Source: JBIKWM01 sp044356305
Lineage (GTDB): Bacteria; Bacteroidota; Bacteroidia; UBA10329
Length of the DNA: 64,000 nt
Direction of reading: 5' to 3'
Assembly (NCBI GenBank): GCA_044356305.1
Contig: JBIKWM010000007.1
Coordinates: forward strand, 1-64,000
In this document: one piece after another, positions 36,843 through 44,633 of the stretch
Layout: each line of letters opens with the position of its first letter
Position numbering within the stretch: the stretch's first letter is position 1
The notes under the pieces: generated by a model
The model's input: only the letters and a program-made list of their open reading frames with translations
The model's database searches: none
What the model was told of the DNA's origin: nothing
Translations under genes and position numbers: made by a program

Positions 36843-37258
36843 GCGCCCCGCCCCGCATACTGGTGCTGTGCACCGGCAACAGCTGCCGCAGCCAGATGGC
36901 CGAGGCCTACCTGCGCCACTTCGCGCAGGGCCGGGCCGAGGTGTACAGCGCAGGCGTAGAGGCGCACGGCCTCAACCCCCGCGCGGTGCTTGTCATGCGC
37001 ATGGACGGCCTCGACATAGGCCACCACACCTCAAAGACCGTTGACCAGCTGCCCCAGGTGCCCTTTACGCACATCATAACCGTGTGCGACAACGCCCGCG
37101 AGCGCTGCCCCTACCTGCCCGGCCCCGCCCACCGCACCCACCACAGCTTTACTGACCCCGCCCGCGCCACCGGCACCGAGGCCGAGGTGATGGCCGTGTT
37201 TGTGCAGGTGCGCGATGAGATAAAGGAATGGTGCAAAGGGTGGGTGGCGGAAATGTGA
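36839..37258 (+). CDS. arsC: Thioredoxin-coupled arsenate reductase
   Basis: 139 residues, low-molecular-weight phosphatase fold. The catalytic P-loop is VLCTGNSCRSQMAE (Cys11, Cys16, Arg17), and the redox pair Cys83 and Cys90 lies in ITVCDNARERCPYLPG, as in Trx-linked ArsC. It reduces arsenate to arsenite. The upstream 51 codons of the longer open frame lie in the DUF6428 and small-membrane genes and are excluded because the ATGA overlap fits operon coupling. No ACR3/ArsB efflux gene follows; instead the next sequence is the 71-bp duplication. Confidence 0.93.
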   Translation: MSAPPRILVLCTGNSCRSQMAEAYLRHFAQGRAEVYSAGVEAHGLNPRAVLVMRMDGLDIGHHTSKTVDQLPQVPFTHIITVCDNARERCPYLPGPAHRTHHSFTDPARATGTEAEVMAVFVQVRDEIKEWCKGWVAEM

Positions 37259-37267
37259 TGAGGCCCG

Positions 37268-37338
37268 GCCGCCCTTATGGCCTACACCCCCACCCCCGAG
37301 GACCGGGCATGGGAACTGGAGAGGTTCGGGGGGTGAAA
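37268..37338 (+). repeat. Copy A of 71-bp inverted duplication (GT2 3' end)
   Basis: These 71 bases are identical to the reverse complement of 61229-61299, the last codons and stop of the GT2 gene. Here they code for no full gene but keep the frame LMAYTPTPEDRAWELERFGG and its stop. They start 10 bp after the arsC stop. The two copies are about 24 kb apart in opposite orientation. Confidence 0.95.
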
Positions 37339-37363
37339 AGCTTGAGGCGGGAGAAGATTGGGC

Positions 37364-38212
37364 TTATTGAATGAGTTTCCAAGTCAGGAACTTTCCGAAT
37401 CCATCCATGTCGGGAAACAGAGACATGCTGTTAATCCCGATCTTGTTCAGTTCATTGAGAATATCGCCTTTTTTTTCGGCTGAAATGGAAAAATTCATCA
37501 CTGAATCTGACTTAACGCTAGAATGTTCTGTCCCAAGCTCGATTGCCAGTTCGCTATTGTCGAAGAAGTAGAATAACCCGATTTGGGCCTGAATACGGCT
37601 ATCCATGATGGGCGGTGCTATGAACAATGATCTCTTAAGATCATAGGGATCCCAAAGCTGAGAACGGGTGGGAGTAATGTTGCTCAAATTCTGAGAGGAT
37701 ATCACATCATATGATATCAGGTTAAAGCTCTTATCCGCTTTTATTACTTCTGAGCCATCCCATGGTTGTTCCTTGATTGGTATCGCAATTACCCTACCGT
37801 CCAACTTGGGATTCTCATTTACCGCAAAGTATAGGGCAACAAGCGGATTTCTTGAAAAGTCCAACAAACTGGTCGGTGCCCCGTGATGCTGTGCAATGAA
37901 CAGCTCCATCCACTGCTTATTCAATAGGTTCTCTGGTAGATGCTGCGAGTTGCCATAAATGGGCAGATGCACATGCAAATAATCTCGAAGAAGTCTGAGA
38001 CGTTTTATAGCATCTTCTGCTGTGGCAATTTTGTTTGTCTTTGCAGAGCGGGCAATTTTCGGAACCATCGGGTAGCTTGAATCTGAGACGCCCCGGAACA
38101 CATAACGGACTTCCACTTGGTCCGAATTAAATTTCGAATCTATTTTTTTCTGAGTCTCTCTAAGATTCCATTTGATAAGGTCGGTGATTGTTTTAATTCG
38201 AATAGGTTTCAT
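37364..38212 (-). CDS. FRG-domain protein
   Basis: 282 residues from ATG 38212 (MKPIRIKTITDLIKW); an upstream ATG at 38251 adds 13 unconvincing residues. FRG domain: VRYVFRGVSDSSYPMVPKIAR and then IAQHHGAPTSLLDFSRNPLVALYFAV. This domain is common in phage-defence and mobile contexts in bacteria; its activity is not established. The gene is clearly richer in A+T than its neighbours, fitting acquisition by transfer. It stands alone between the 71-bp duplication and the orphan fragment, with no other recognisable defence gene beside it. Confidence 0.82.
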   Translation of the reverse strand: MKPIRIKTITDLIKWNLRETQKKIDSKFNSDQVEVRYVFRGVSDSSYPMVPKIARSAKTNKIATAEDAIKRLRLLRDYLHVHLPIYGNSQHLPENLLNKQWMELFIAQHHGAPTSLLDFSRNPLVALYFAVNENPKLDGRVIAIPIKEQPWDGSEVIKADKSFNLISYDVISSQNLSNITPTRSQLWDPYDLKRSLFIAPPIMDSRIQAQIGLFYFFDNSELAIELGTEHSSVKSDSVMNFSISAEKKGDILNELNKIGINSMSLFPDMDGFGKFLTWKLIQ

Positions 38213-38278
38213 TGAATCGGAATTTGGTGACGAGCGAAAATAGACCATCATCCTCGCCCCTCAAACTAACAGCTCCCC

Positions 38279-38485
38279 TCACCCCACATTAAACAGCGCC
38301 CTTTTCACGGGTTCGTTGATGAAGGCCACATCGGCAGCGGCATTCACCTTCTGCACATGGGCCCACATGGTGTTGCGCAGTTGGTTGCGCTGGTAGGTGA
38401 GGTAGATGCTCTCGCCCTTGTAGGCCTCGTGGTCCAGTTCGGCATCGAGGACTCGACAGGGCTGTTTGTTCATCCTGTTCGCCAT
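38279..38485 (-). CDS. Orphan short protein, probable fragment
   Basis: 68 residues (LDAELDHEAYKGESIYLTY, then RNQLRNTMWAHVQKVNAAAD, then NEPVKRALFNVG). It looks like the C-terminal end of a longer globular protein, but the family was not recognised. It starts 50 bp from array 2 and lies downstream of it in transcription direction. Base composition is near that of the chromosome, not of the AT-rich FRG gene. The start codon is uncertain. Confidence 0.4.
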   Translation of the reverse strand: MANRMNKQPCRVLDAELDHEAYKGESIYLTYQRNQLRNTMWAHVQKVNAAADVAFINEPVKRALFNVG

Positions 38486-38535
38486 AACTGCTCAGCACTG
38501 GGACATTACACCCGATTGCTAGCAAATATGGGCAC

Positions 38536-38766
38536 GGGCATTGTCTTAACTGATATGGGCAAAGTCTTAACTGACATGGGCGATGTCATAACCGATATGG
38601 GCAAAGTCTTAACCGATGCGGGCAAAGTCCTAACTGATATGGGCAATGTCTTAACCGATGCGGGCAAAGTCTTAACTGACATGGGTAAAGTCTTAACTGA
38701 AATGGGTAAAGTCTTAACCGACATGGGCAAAGTCTTAACTGACATGGGCAAAGTCTTAACTGCGTT
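38536..38766. repeat. 21-bp tandem array 2 (11 units)
   Basis: Eleven consecutive units of 21 bp, the most uniform of the three arrays. The first 15 bases read GGGCAAAGTCTTAAC in most units, with changes such as GGGTAAAG or GGGCAATG. The following base is C or T and then GA; the last three bases vary most (CAT, TAT, TGC, AAT, GTT). Both strands have an open frame through the array (heptads VLTDMGK and VKTLPMS), which the 21-bp period produces automatically. It lies in the 553-bp gap between the orphan fragment and pruA, upstream of both. Confidence 0.92.
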
Positions 38767-38803
38767 TAATAGATACCGCATCACGATGAAGAGATGTCCC
38801 GCC

Positions 38804-38821
38804 TCAGTTAGGACTTTGCCC
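38804..38821 (-). repeat. Inverted unit of array 2
   Basis: The reverse complement reads GGGCAAAGTCCTAACTGA, identical over 18 of 18 bases to the unit at 38620. It lies 37 bp beyond the last direct unit, in opposite orientation. Confidence 0.85.
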
Positions 38822-38961
38822 ATCGCGTTTGACGCCCCGGATACGACCGGGAGGGTGGCACCCACAACAACTATAATGAGATACCCTACGACCCCGCCCT
38901 CGCGCGCTACCCGCCAGTGATTCCTTCTTTGCCTCCGGCATCCTGAACCTCGAACGCCCCG

Positions 38962-38972
38962 CCCCCCCCCCC
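38962..38972 (+). repeat. C11 homopolymer tract
   Basis: Eleven consecutive C residues 66 bp upstream of the pruA ATG, next to CGCGG. Runs of this length are prone to slippage. Confidence 0.85.
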
Positions 38973-39038
38973 GCGGAGCATGCTGCATATTCCCCCGCGC
39001 CCGTCATTTACCTTCGCGGCCCTCAATAAAAAAGACCC

Positions 39039-40670
39039 ATGCCCAAAGGAACATATCAGGTGCCCCCGGCCAAGAACGAGCCGGTGCTCAATTACGCCCC
39101 CGGCAGCCCCGAGCGGGCGGCCGTGAAGCAGGTATTGGCCCAATTGAGCGCCCAGCAGTGGGATGTGCCGATGCACATAGGCGGGCAGGAGGTGCGCACG
39201 GGCAAGCTGGTGCGCATGGCCCCCCCGCACGACCACGGACATACGCTTGGCCACTTCCACCGGGGCGATGCCGCGCATGTGCAGATGGCCATAGATGCGG
39301 CCCTGGCGGCCAGACCGGCCTGGGAGGCCATGGCGTGGGAGCACCGTGCGGCCATTTTCCTGAAGGCGGCCGATCTGCTGGCCGGCCCCTACCGCGCCCG
39401 CATGAACGCGGCCACCATGCTGTGCCAGAGCAAGAACATCTTTCAGGCCGAGATAGACGCGGTGTGCGAGTTCTGCGATTTCCTGCGTTTCAACGTGGAG
39501 TTCATGACGCAGATCTATGCGCAGCAGCCGCCCATCAGCCCGGCCCTGACGTGGAACCGGCTGGAGCAGCGGCCCCTGGAGGGGTTCGTGTTCGCCCTCA
39601 CCCCGTTCAACTTCACGAGCATTGCGGGCAATCTGCCCAGCGCACCGGCCCTGATGGGCAACACGGTGGTGTGGAAGCCGGCCGACACCCAGGTGTACTC
39701 GGCACAGGTGATCATGGAGGTGTTCAGGGAGGCGGGCCTGCCCGATGGGGTGATCAACCTGGTGTATGTGAGCGGGCCGGTGGCAGGCGATGTGATATTC
39801 AAACACCGCGATTTTGCAGGCATACACTTCACAGGCAGCACGGGGGTGTTCCAGAACGTGTGGAAGACAATAGGCGACAACATTTACAACTACCGAAGCT
39901 ACCCGCGCATAGTGGGCGAAACGGGCGGTAAGGACTTTGTGGTGGCCCACCCGAGTGCCGATGCCAAGGCCCTGAGCACGGCCCTTGTGCGGGGCGCGTT
40001 CGAGTTTCAGGGGCAGAAGTGCAGCGCGGCCAGCCGGGCATACATACCCAGCAACCTGTGGGATGCGGTGAGGGCCGACATCAAGGCCGACCTGGCCTCG
40101 TTCAGGATGGGCGACCCGAAGGATTTCCGCAACTTCATCAACGCGGTGATAGATGAGCGCTCGTTCGATAAGATAGCCAGCTACATAGACCGCGCCCGGG
40201 CCGATGGGCAGGAGATACTGTGCGGGGGCGGCTACGACAAGAGCAAGGGCTACTTCATTGAGCCCACAGTGATCGTGACCAAGGACCCGCAATACGTGAC
40301 CATGTGCGAGGAGATTTTCGGGCCCGTGCTAACCATCTATGTGTACGATGAGCAGAGGTGGGATGAGACGCTCACCCTGGTAGATACCACCTCGCCCTAT
40401 GCGCTAACGGGGGCCGTGTTCGCGCAGGACCGCGCGGCCATTGAACATGCCACCCGCAGGCTGGTGAATGCAGCGGGCAATTTCTACATCAACGACAAGC
40501 CCACGGGGGCTGTGGTGGGTCAGCAGCCGTTTGGCGGAGCGCGCGGCAGCGGCACCAACGACAAGGCCGGAAGCATGATTAACCTACTGCGGTGGGTGAG
40601 CCCACGCACCATGAAGGAGAACTTCGTGCCGCCCAAGGATTACCGCTACCCCTTCATGGCGGAGGAGTGA
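39039..40670 (+). CDS. pruA: L-glutamate gamma-semialdehyde dehydrogenase
   Basis: 543 residues, aldehyde dehydrogenase superfamily of the P5C dehydrogenase type; oxidises glutamate semialdehyde (from proline catabolism) to glutamate with NAD. Visible: ALTPFNFTSIAGNLPSAPALMGN, NTVVWKPADTQVYSAQ, the catalytic Glu in VGETGGKDFVV, the nucleophile Cys in FEFQGQKCSAASRAY, and GPVLTIYVYDEQRWDETL. Length fits the monofunctional enzyme. A 461-residue frame on the opposite strand is a shadow. No proline dehydrogenase gene is adjacent. Confidence 0.94.
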   Translation: MPKGTYQVPPAKNEPVLNYAPGSPERAAVKQVLAQLSAQQWDVPMHIGGQEVRTGKLVRMAPPHDHGHTLGHFHRGDAAHVQMAIDAALAARPAWEAMAWEHRAAIFLKAADLLAGPYRARMNAATMLCQSKNIFQAEIDAVCEFCDFLRFNVEFMTQIYAQQPPISPALTWNRLEQRPLEGFVFALTPFNFTSIAGNLPSAPALMGNTVVWKPADTQVYSAQVIMEVFREAGLPDGVINLVYVSGPVAGDVIFKHRDFAGIHFTGSTGVFQNVWKTIGDNIYNYRSYPRIVGETGGKDFVVAHPSADAKALSTALVRGAFEFQGQKCSAASRAYIPSNLWDAVRADIKADLASFRMGDPKDFRNFINAVIDERSFDKIASYIDRARADGQEILCGGGYDKSKGYFIEPTVIVTKDPQYVTMCEEIFGPVLTIYVYDEQRWDETLTLVDTTSPYALTGAVFAQDRAAIEHATRRLVNAAGNFYINDKPTGAVVGQQPFGGARGSGTNDKAGSMINLLRWVSPRTMKENFVPPKDYRYPFMAEE

Positions 40671-40687
40671 GGGCGTTGTGAATCGTC

Positions 40688-40795
40688 TTAAAAACACGAA
40701 TTGAACGCGGATTCCGCGGATTGAACGGATCTGAACGGATTTCTTTTTTTATCCGTGAGAATCAGCCCGCTCAGCTTGATCCGTGTTCCCCTGCC
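40688..40795. repeat. ACGGATT interspersed repeat
   Basis: Between pruA and the methyltransferase, ACACGAATTGAACGCGGATT, then GGATTGAACGGATCTGAACG, then TTTTTTATCCGTGAGAATC and GATCCGTGTTC form a degenerate palindromic element. Elements with the words ACGCGGATT / AACGGATTT / TATCCGTG are widely scattered in bacterial genomes. It may act as the terminator for both convergent genes. Confidence 0.65.
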
Positions 40796-40827
40796 TTCTC
40801 CATGGTGACACGCGATGGATTGCGACT

Positions 40828-42144
40828 CTACAGCCCCGGCAGCACCACATCCTCCAGGCGCATCTTCCTGTCGCGAATGCGCAGCGGGGCCGGATAGAGG
40901 TTGTTCCAGCGGTTGCCGGCCCCTTTCACCAGTCCGAGGCGCAGGCCCTGATAGGATACGGTGGCGTAGTCGCGGGCCGATTGCGCCCGCAGCGGTTCGC
41001 CCCGTAGGTAGGCTATGGCATCGCCCAGTGCGAGGGTCACATCTGGCAGACTGATCGCAGCCGCTGTGCTGAGGGCCAGGGCATGGGTGGGCGCCTCGTG
41101 TCCGCGCTCGGTGTGGGCCACTTCGGTGCCGAGCCGGATCTGCCTCACCTCGGGCGCGAGCCTGTCAGAAAGTTCAGAGATCCCTTTGGTGATGATGGAC
41201 CGGCCCTGATGGTCCTTTATCTCGATCAGATCAGATCCATTTTTATCGCGCTCTTCCGATCTGCCTTCCTTTTTCATCAACGAAAGAAAAAAGCCCTCGC
41301 CTTTGGTGCGATGTGGCATGAAGCGATAGCCCCTTGCACCTCCCACTTCCACCTCGGTGACACCCCACGTGGGTTGAAGTGGGATGGGGACGGGAATGGC
41401 TCCGAACTCTGTCGTCATCCACCCAAGGTTCTCCTCATTCTCTACCCCGTTGAAGGTGCATGTGCTGTAAATGAGATGGCCACCGGGGGCCAGACACTCC
41501 CATGCGTGGGTCAGGATGTCACGCTGCCTGACGGCACAGCCCCTTACCGCCTCTTGGCTCCAATGGGCAGCGGCCTCGGGCTCGCGCCTGATGAGGCCCT
41601 CACCGCTGCATGGCGCATCCACCATCACAAGGTCAAACAGTTCGCCATTCCTTGCAAATGCCTCGGCCGGGGCCGATGTCACCATCACATTGGCATGTCC
41701 CCAGCGCGTCAGGTTGTCGCACAGGGGCAGGGTTCGGCTGCGCACCACCTCATTGCTCACAAGGGCCGCACCGGGGCCGAGCAGCGATAGCAGGTGTGTG
41801 CTCTTGCCACCAGGGGCCGCGCAGAGGTCAAGCGCCACCGCATCGGACCCTATCAGCCCGGCTGCTGCCATGGCCTGCTCAACGAACATCGAACTGGCCT
41901 CCTGCACATAATAGGCCCCTGCATGGTGCAGCGGGTCGAATGTGAAATGCGGCCTCATGGGCAGGTACAGGCCATGTCGGCACCATGGAATCTCGGGCAG
42001 GTGAGACCGATGCTCCTTTCTTTTTGCCGGATTGAGTCTGATGCTCACGGGCGGGATCTCCGCATGGGCAACCATAAAGGCCGTTCTGTCCTCTGCGCTC
42101 AGCCCGGGCACCCCTGCGGCCACCTTATGCAGCACCGTTTCCAT
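40828..42144 (-). CDS. RsmB/RsmF-type RNA cytosine-C5 methyltransferase
   Basis: 438 residues; 5-methylcytosine formation in rRNA (or tRNA) from SAM. Class-I methyltransferase domain: ALDLCAAPGGKSTHLLSLL, VMVTSAPAEAFARNGELFD, VMVDAPCSGEGLIRREP (catalytic Cys), and YSTCTFNGVENEENL (second Cys). The C-terminal domain (about 290-438) resembles the PUA-like/RsmF-type end (TLALGDAIAYLRGEPL, then GLRLGLVKGAGNRWNNLYP). A Lys/Arg/Glu/Ser-rich linker near residues 290-310 (KKEGRSEERDKNGSD) contains an Illumina-adapter-like 14-mer at the DNA level. It lies 9 bp upstream of the stop of the histidine kinase gene, on the same strand. Confidence 0.86.
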   Translation of the reverse strand: METVLHKVAAGVPGLSAEDRTAFMVAHAEIPPVSIRLNPAKRKEHRSHLPEIPWCRHGLYLPMRPHFTFDPLHHAGAYYVQEASSMFVEQAMAAAGLIGSDAVALDLCAAPGGKSTHLLSLLGPGAALVSNEVVRSRTLPLCDNLTRWGHANVMVTSAPAEAFARNGELFDLVMVDAPCSGEGLIRREPEAAAHWSQEAVRGCAVRQRDILTHAWECLAPGGHLIYSTCTFNGVENEENLGWMTTEFGAIPVPIPLQPTWGVTEVEVGGARGYRFMPHRTKGEGFFLSLMKKEGRSEERDKNGSDLIEIKDHQGRSIITKGISELSDRLAPEVRQIRLGTEVAHTERGHEAPTHALALSTAAAISLPDVTLALGDAIAYLRGEPLRAQSARDYATVSYQGLRLGLVKGAGNRWNNLYPAPLRIRDRKMRLEDVVLPGL

Positions 42145-42153
42145 ACCTCTAGG

Positions 42154-43524
42154 TCAGGCGGTATGTACCGGCATTATCACCGTCACTTTGGTGCCCTGGT
42201 TCACCACCGATTGAATATCGAAACTGCCATCGTGCAGCTCTACAATGCGCTTCACCATGCTAAGGCCCAGGCCGTGGCCGCGCACATTGGTCGTGTTCGA
42301 CCCACGGAAAAATGGCTCAGTGATGGTCTTAAGATCCTCGGCCGGTATGCCTATGCCATCGTCCACAACCCGCATTGCCACCATTTTGCCGTCTGTGGCC
42401 AGGCTCACTGTCACCCGGTGATCAGCCGAATACTTACACGCATTGTCCATCAGGTTCAGCAGCACAGTGCGTATGAGCTGGTCGTTGCCGAATATGTTGT
42501 AGGCATCGGGTTCATCGGTCTCAGCCATGTTCACATGCACCTTGTAGGTGGGGTGAAGTTTCAGCAGTTCGGTGCGTGCGCTCCACACGGCCTCATCGAT
42601 GCGCAGCACCTCAAAATCGCGGATGATGCCAGCGCTTCCCGTTTGCGCCAGAATCAATAGACGGTTGGTCATCACACTCAGGGCGCGGAGGTCATCGAGC
42701 ACGCTTGCCACCGTTTCGCGATACTGGTTAAGGTCGCGCTCGCGCATCAGTAGCACCTCCATCTGGCCCGAAATGGCCGTGAGGGGTGTGCGCAGTTCGT
42801 GCGATGCATTGGCTATGAACTGCCTCTGATTCCTGAACGATGATTCGAGCCTCACCAAAAGGTCATTGAAAGAATGTGCGAGCTGGGCCACCTCATCCTT
42901 GCCGTTGCCCTCGTCCACACGGTTGGCCAGGGTGGCCTCGTCAAGCGATTTGACCTGTTTTACCAGCGCCTGCACCGGTTCCAGGGCTCTGCGGGCATAG
43001 ATCCTTCCTAGAAAGAGCATGATGAAGACCGCTATGACATCGGTGATGAGCAGCATGCGCAGCAGGTTCGTCTGTTTACGGTTGCCATATATGTCCCTGG
43101 CATGGACGAAAATCATGTAGTCCTTATTCGCCAAGTGATATAGCAGCCCCAGACCCTCATTCTCCCCTATCCGAAATCGGTAGGCCCTTTCCTGCTTCAC
43201 CCTGTCAATGAGCTCAGGACCCAGTTCAATTTCGGCATAGCGGCCAGTCTTATAAAGTTCACGGCCCCGGTGGTCGAGCATCAGCAACCCTTCATCAATC
43301 AGCCGAACAGGGGTGGTGCGCTCAATTTTTTGAAGCAGGGCCTCGTCCACCTCGTCCACCTGCAACAGTATCTGAGCGGTGTTCTCCGCCCTTTGTGTCA
43401 TGCGGCCATAGAACTCTTCGCGCCTGAACACACCGCTCTGAATATAAATGGCCAGCGATGTGGCTCCCAGCATGAGCGAGGCCAGCATGACGAATTGCAG
43501 CGTCAGCCTCGCCTTTATCGTCAT
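42154..43524 (-). CDS. Sensor histidine kinase with HAMP domain
   Basis: 456 residues. TM1 at about 7-28 and TM2 at about 155-176 flank a periplasmic sensor domain of about 125 residues (YGRMTQRAENTAQILLQVDE ... GLGLLYHLANKDYMIFVHAR). HAMP follows (RRALEPVQALVKQVKSLDE). The H-box is ANASHELRTPLTAISGQ; N-box LMDNACKYSADH; G1 DDGIGIPAEDL; G2 GHGLGLSMVKRIVE. It overlaps its response-regulator gene by 4 bp (43521-43524), the usual operon order regulator then kinase. Stimulus unknown. Confidence 0.93.
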   Translation of the reverse strand: MTIKARLTLQFVMLASLMLGATSLAIYIQSGVFRREEFYGRMTQRAENTAQILLQVDEVDEALLQKIERTTPVRLIDEGLLMLDHRGRELYKTGRYAEIELGPELIDRVKQERAYRFRIGENEGLGLLYHLANKDYMIFVHARDIYGNRKQTNLLRMLLITDVIAVFIMLFLGRIYARRALEPVQALVKQVKSLDEATLANRVDEGNGKDEVAQLAHSFNDLLVRLESSFRNQRQFIANASHELRTPLTAISGQMEVLLMRERDLNQYRETVASVLDDLRALSVMTNRLLILAQTGSAGIIRDFEVLRIDEAVWSARTELLKLHPTYKVHVNMAETDEPDAYNIFGNDQLIRTVLLNLMDNACKYSADHRVTVSLATDGKMVAMRVVDDGIGIPAEDLKTITEPFFRGSNTTNVRGHGLGLSMVKRIVELHDGSFDIQSVVNQGTKVTVIMPVHTA

Positions 43525-44201
43525 CGCTCGGTCTCCAGGATATAGCCGTGGCCCACGCGGGTATGTATCAGCTTATTCGGGAAATCGCGGTCCACTTTCT
43601 TGCGCAATATGTTCACGTACACATCCACAATGTTGGTGCCTGTGTCAAAGTTCACGTCCCACACGTGCTCCGATATCTCTGCGCGGCTCAGCACCCGTTC
43701 GGGGTTGCTCATCATGTATTCGAGCAGGCTGAATTCTTTGGCAGTGAGCAATATCTCGTGCCCGCCCCTGATGGCCACTTTTCGCGACCGGTCCAGCTCA
43801 ATATCAGCATATTTCAGGTTGATGTTGGCCTTGGCCCCTGTCACTGTCCTCCGGCTCAGCGAGCGGATGCGTGCCAGCAGCTCCTGAAATTCGAAGGGTT
43901 TCACGATGTAATCATCGGCCCCCGCATCCAGTCCGGTCACCTTGTCGCCCACGGTGCCCAATGCAGAGAGCATCAGGATGGGAACATCGGGTTTCTCTTG
44001 CCTGATGGCTCTGCATACCTCAGTGCCGTTCATGATCGGTAGGATCACATCGAGCATGATCAGATCATAGGTATTCTGCAGCCCCAGTTCTCTCCCGCGT
44101 TCGCCTTCATTGGCCACATCCACATCGTGGCCGCTCTCGCGCAGACCCTGCTCAATGAAGGCCGCCACCTTCGGCTCATCTTCTACAACCAGTATTCTCA
44201 T
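43521..44201 (-). CDS. OmpR-family response regulator
   Basis: 226 residues. The receiver domain (1-120) has the acidic pair in ILVVEDEPK, phospho-acceptor Asp in LIMLDVILPIMNGTE, and Lys in YIVKPFEFQELLAR. A winged-helix DNA-binding domain of OmpR/PhoB type follows (about 130-224: REVAIRGGHEILLTAKEFSLLEYMM (in part), LSRAEISEHVWDVNFDTGTN, GYILETER). It is upstream of the kinase in the operon and likely activates or represses transcription after phosphorylation. Confidence 0.94.
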   Translation of the reverse strand: MRILVVEDEPKVAAFIEQGLRESGHDVDVANEGERGRELGLQNTYDLIMLDVILPIMNGTEVCRAIRQEKPDVPILMLSALGTVGDKVTGLDAGADDYIVKPFEFQELLARIRSLSRRTVTGAKANINLKYADIELDRSRKVAIRGGHEILLTAKEFSLLEYMMSNPERVLSRAEISEHVWDVNFDTGTNIVDVYVNILRKKVDRDFPNKLIHTRVGHGYILETER

Positions 44202-44282
44202 GGCACTAATGGGTTCGATGCCGCAAAGTTCCTGCGCACGTTCATTGCATCCGTGAACAGCGCATGAAGATACACAGCAGAG

Positions 44283-44633
44283 TCATGCACCTATGCGGCC
44301 GAGGTGGGTGTCCTTGAATCCTGTCTCAAGTTTCAACCCGAACCCGAACATACGGTCCATACTGCTGTGGCCGAGCAGGATCAGGCCCGTGAGCATCAGC
44401 GTTACCGATCCGGTGGCATATCCAAAGAGAATCAGGGCAGAGGCTATCCCTTTATGATGGAAGATGTTGTAGCTCCATGCGCCTGCCCGCTGACCTGCCA
44501 GATAGCCTATCATACTCACATCAGGGCCCAATAAAAAGAGAGGATAGGCCCACCAATCAGCCTTCAGATGATGCAGCCCGACAAGACAGAGTGCCATCAT
44601 CAGGCCCTCTTCAATCTTCAGTAGAGATTTCAT
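44283..44633 (-). CDS. DUF4260 family membrane protein
   Basis: 116 residues from ATG 44633, chosen over an upstream ATG at 44660 because it overlaps the xth stop as ATGA. Three or four hydrophobic segments: GLMMALCLVGLHHL, WWAYPLFLLGPDVSMIGYL, GIASALILFGYATGSVTLML, GLILLGHSSMDRMFGFGLK. This matches DUF4260 membrane proteins. The His-rich stretches (LGHSSMDR; KGIASA after YNIFHH) may be functionally relevant, but the activity is unknown. It follows exonuclease III in the operon. Confidence 0.85.
   Translation of the reverse strand: MKSLLKIEEGLMMALCLVGLHHLKADWWAYPLFLLGPDVSMIGYLAGQRAGAWSYNIFHHKGIASALILFGYATGSVTLMLTGLILLGHSSMDRMFGFGLKLETGFKDTHLGRIGA

Noticed and set aside
38357..38988. Plus and minus open frames through array 2 as coding heptad-repeat proteins
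   Set aside because: Both strands are open simply because the period is 21 bp; no signal, domain or ribosome-binding logic singles out one, so I treat the array as non-coding unless conservation shows otherwise.
38907..40292. 461-residue open frame antisense to pruA
   Set aside because: The plus strand encodes a clear aldehyde dehydrogenase with catalytic Cys and Glu; the antisense frame has no family features.
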